From Bacillus sp. ISL-7 (lineage in GTDB: Bacteria > Bacillota > Bacilli > Bacillales_B > DSM-18226): DNA of 64,000 nt. Under the pieces are notes generated by a model that saw only the letters and a program-made list of their open reading frames with translations, was not told the DNA's origin and searched no databases. Positions 63,125 through 64,000 of this stretch are shown piece after piece. The position numbers and the translations under genes are program-made. Position 1 is the first letter of the stretch. Each line of letters opens with the position of its first letter. The DNA is taken from contig NZ_JAGGQW010000001.1 of NCBI RefSeq assembly GCF_018613065.1, forward strand, positions 60,503 through 124,502. The letters are read 5' to 3'.

Positions 63125-63925
63125 ATGAATATATTTTTAAAAGAACTGAAATCTTATCGAAAATCGCTGATATTTTGGAGCATCGGTGTCTTCCTCATGG
63201 TGGCATCAGGCATGGCTAAATATGAGGCCTATTCCTCATCGGGCCAATCGATCAATGATTTAATTGCCGATCTGCCCAAATCGATGAAGGCGGTCATGGG
63301 TTTCGGTGTAGTTGATTTATCAAAGATTAGCGGTTATTATTCCTTGCTGTATATTTATTTATTATTAATGGCAACGATCCATGCAGCAATGCTCGGGGCC
63401 TCGATTATTGCCAAAGAAGAACGTGACAAAACAGCGGAGTTTCTCTTTGTCAAACCAGTTTCCAGAAATACCATTATTAGCGCAAAATTATTAGCTGCCT
63501 TCACGAATCTTGTCATCTTCAATCTTGTCACCTGGGGTTCGTTGATTATTTTGGTTGGGAAATACAACCGCGCAGGTGAAGCTGTGAATGGCGATATCGC
63601 CCTTACCATGGCAGGCATGTTTATTTTACAGGTCTTGTTTCTGGTCATCGGGAGCGCGCTTGCGGCTGTAAAAAAGAAACCGAAAACGGCTCCATCTCTA
63701 GCAACTGGTATCCTTCTACTTACGTATATGTTATCGATTGCGATTGATTTGAATGAGAACATTGGAGGCATGAAATACTTCACCCCCTTTAAATATTTTG
63801 ATGCAAAAAATGTGATGTTTGGCGGTGGGCTCGAGGCGATTTTCATCGTCATATCCGTGATTATCATTGCAGCATTACTAGTAGTAACCTTCACTTTTTA
63901 TAAAAAGAAAGATTTAAATGCATAA
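63125..63925 (+). CDS. ABC-2 family permease, subunit 2
   Basis: The protein is 266 residues from ATG 63125, after GGAGGGG; a TTG two codons upstream is less likely. MNIFLKELKSYRKSLIFW and IAKEERDKTAEFLFVKPVSR parallel the first permease, so the two arose by gene duplication. It has six predicted membrane segments and a charged C-terminus (YKKKDLNA). It ends the operon. Confidence 0.88.
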   Translation: MNIFLKELKSYRKSLIFWSIGVFLMVASGMAKYEAYSSSGQSINDLIADLPKSMKAVMGFGVVDLSKISGYYSLLYIYLLLMATIHAAMLGASIIAKEERDKTAEFLFVKPVSRNTIISAKLLAAFTNLVIFNLVTWGSLIILVGKYNRAGEAVNGDIALTMAGMFILQVLFLVIGSALAAVKKKPKTAPSLATGILLLTYMLSIAIDLNENIGGMKYFTPFKYFDAKNVMFGGGLEAIFIVISVIIIAALLVVTFTFYKKKDLNA

Positions 63926-63938
63926 TGAGTGATATGCT

Positions 63939-63996
63939 CCCGATAAAGTAGACAGATGAAATAATAAAAATCTGTTTACTTTATTGGGGGCTTTTT
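63939..63996 (+). terminator. Terminator of the TetR-ABC-2 operon
   Basis: Arms 63939-63957 and 63970-63990 pair over about 19 positions (AAAGTAGACAGAT and ATCTGTTTACTTT), followed by CTTTTTC. Confidence 0.85.
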
Positions 63997-64000
63997 CTAT

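Overview
The window is a low-GC Firmicutes chromosome segment, most likely from a Bacillaceae genus close to Bacillus/Neobacillus. The evidence is AGGAGG-type ribosome binding sites, frequent TTG/GTG starts, the BirA-controlled bioY-yhfT-yhfS operon, CcpA cre-like sites, an immune inhibitor A protease and Bacillus-type uxu/uxa genes. I see no rRNA, tRNA, CRISPR array, integrase or transposase. Genus assignment is inference.

The left two thirds is a run of carbon-source modules. 1-5004: an Amadori-product (fructosamine) locus with an amino-acid-type ABC transporter, an FrlD-like kinase, a GntR/UTRA regulator with palindromic operators and an FrlB deglycase; a 20-codon in-frame relic of a second frlB lies after frlD. 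5328-9004: glycerate use (CdaR regulator, GntP permease, glycerate kinase). 9172-12783: a BirA-box operon with BioY, an acyl-CoA ligase, a thiolase and a small MaoC protein that may be frameshifted. 13247-21126: an ACS-family transporter, an MDR dehydrogenase, UxuA, UxuB, KdgA, KdgK and an FCD-type GntR regulator, with repeated TTGTATACTAGTATACAA-type operators. 21217-29797: a parallel module with a second transporter, a second MDR dehydrogenase, UxaA, an AraC regulator, UxaB and a degenerate PTS IICA permease. No uronate isomerase is present. 29965-40787: an FAH-family protein, a small gene, a 2-hydroxycarboxylate symporter, a two-component system and citrate lyase genes citCDEFX and citG.

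40805-44143 holds two decayed genes (an M20 amidohydrolase and an MFS exporter), an intact M20 amidohydrolase and an IclR regulator. 44242-53584 is mixed housekeeping and cell-surface content: a LysM/3D protein, aldo/keto reductase, amine oxidase, XRE-cupin regulator, RluF-like pseudouridine synthase, an L,D-transpeptidase with TGW repeats, and InhA.

53835-56592 is the most unusual part: an actin-like ParM homologue followed by a ParR-like protein with a ribbon-helix-helix-like N-terminus and acidic tail, preceded by two blocks of GTATAC/GTTTAC iterons with about 21-bp phasing. This has the organisation of a type II (ParMRC) plasmid partition locus, here beside chromosomal genes and with no visible replication gene. 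A decayed copy of the 3' end of the L,D-transpeptidase gene lies between the iteron blocks. The right end carries a phosphotransferase, PepT, a 12-unit intergenic repeat with 21-21-21-19 spacing, a NERD-domain protein, and a TetR-ABC-2 transporter operon with two matching operators.
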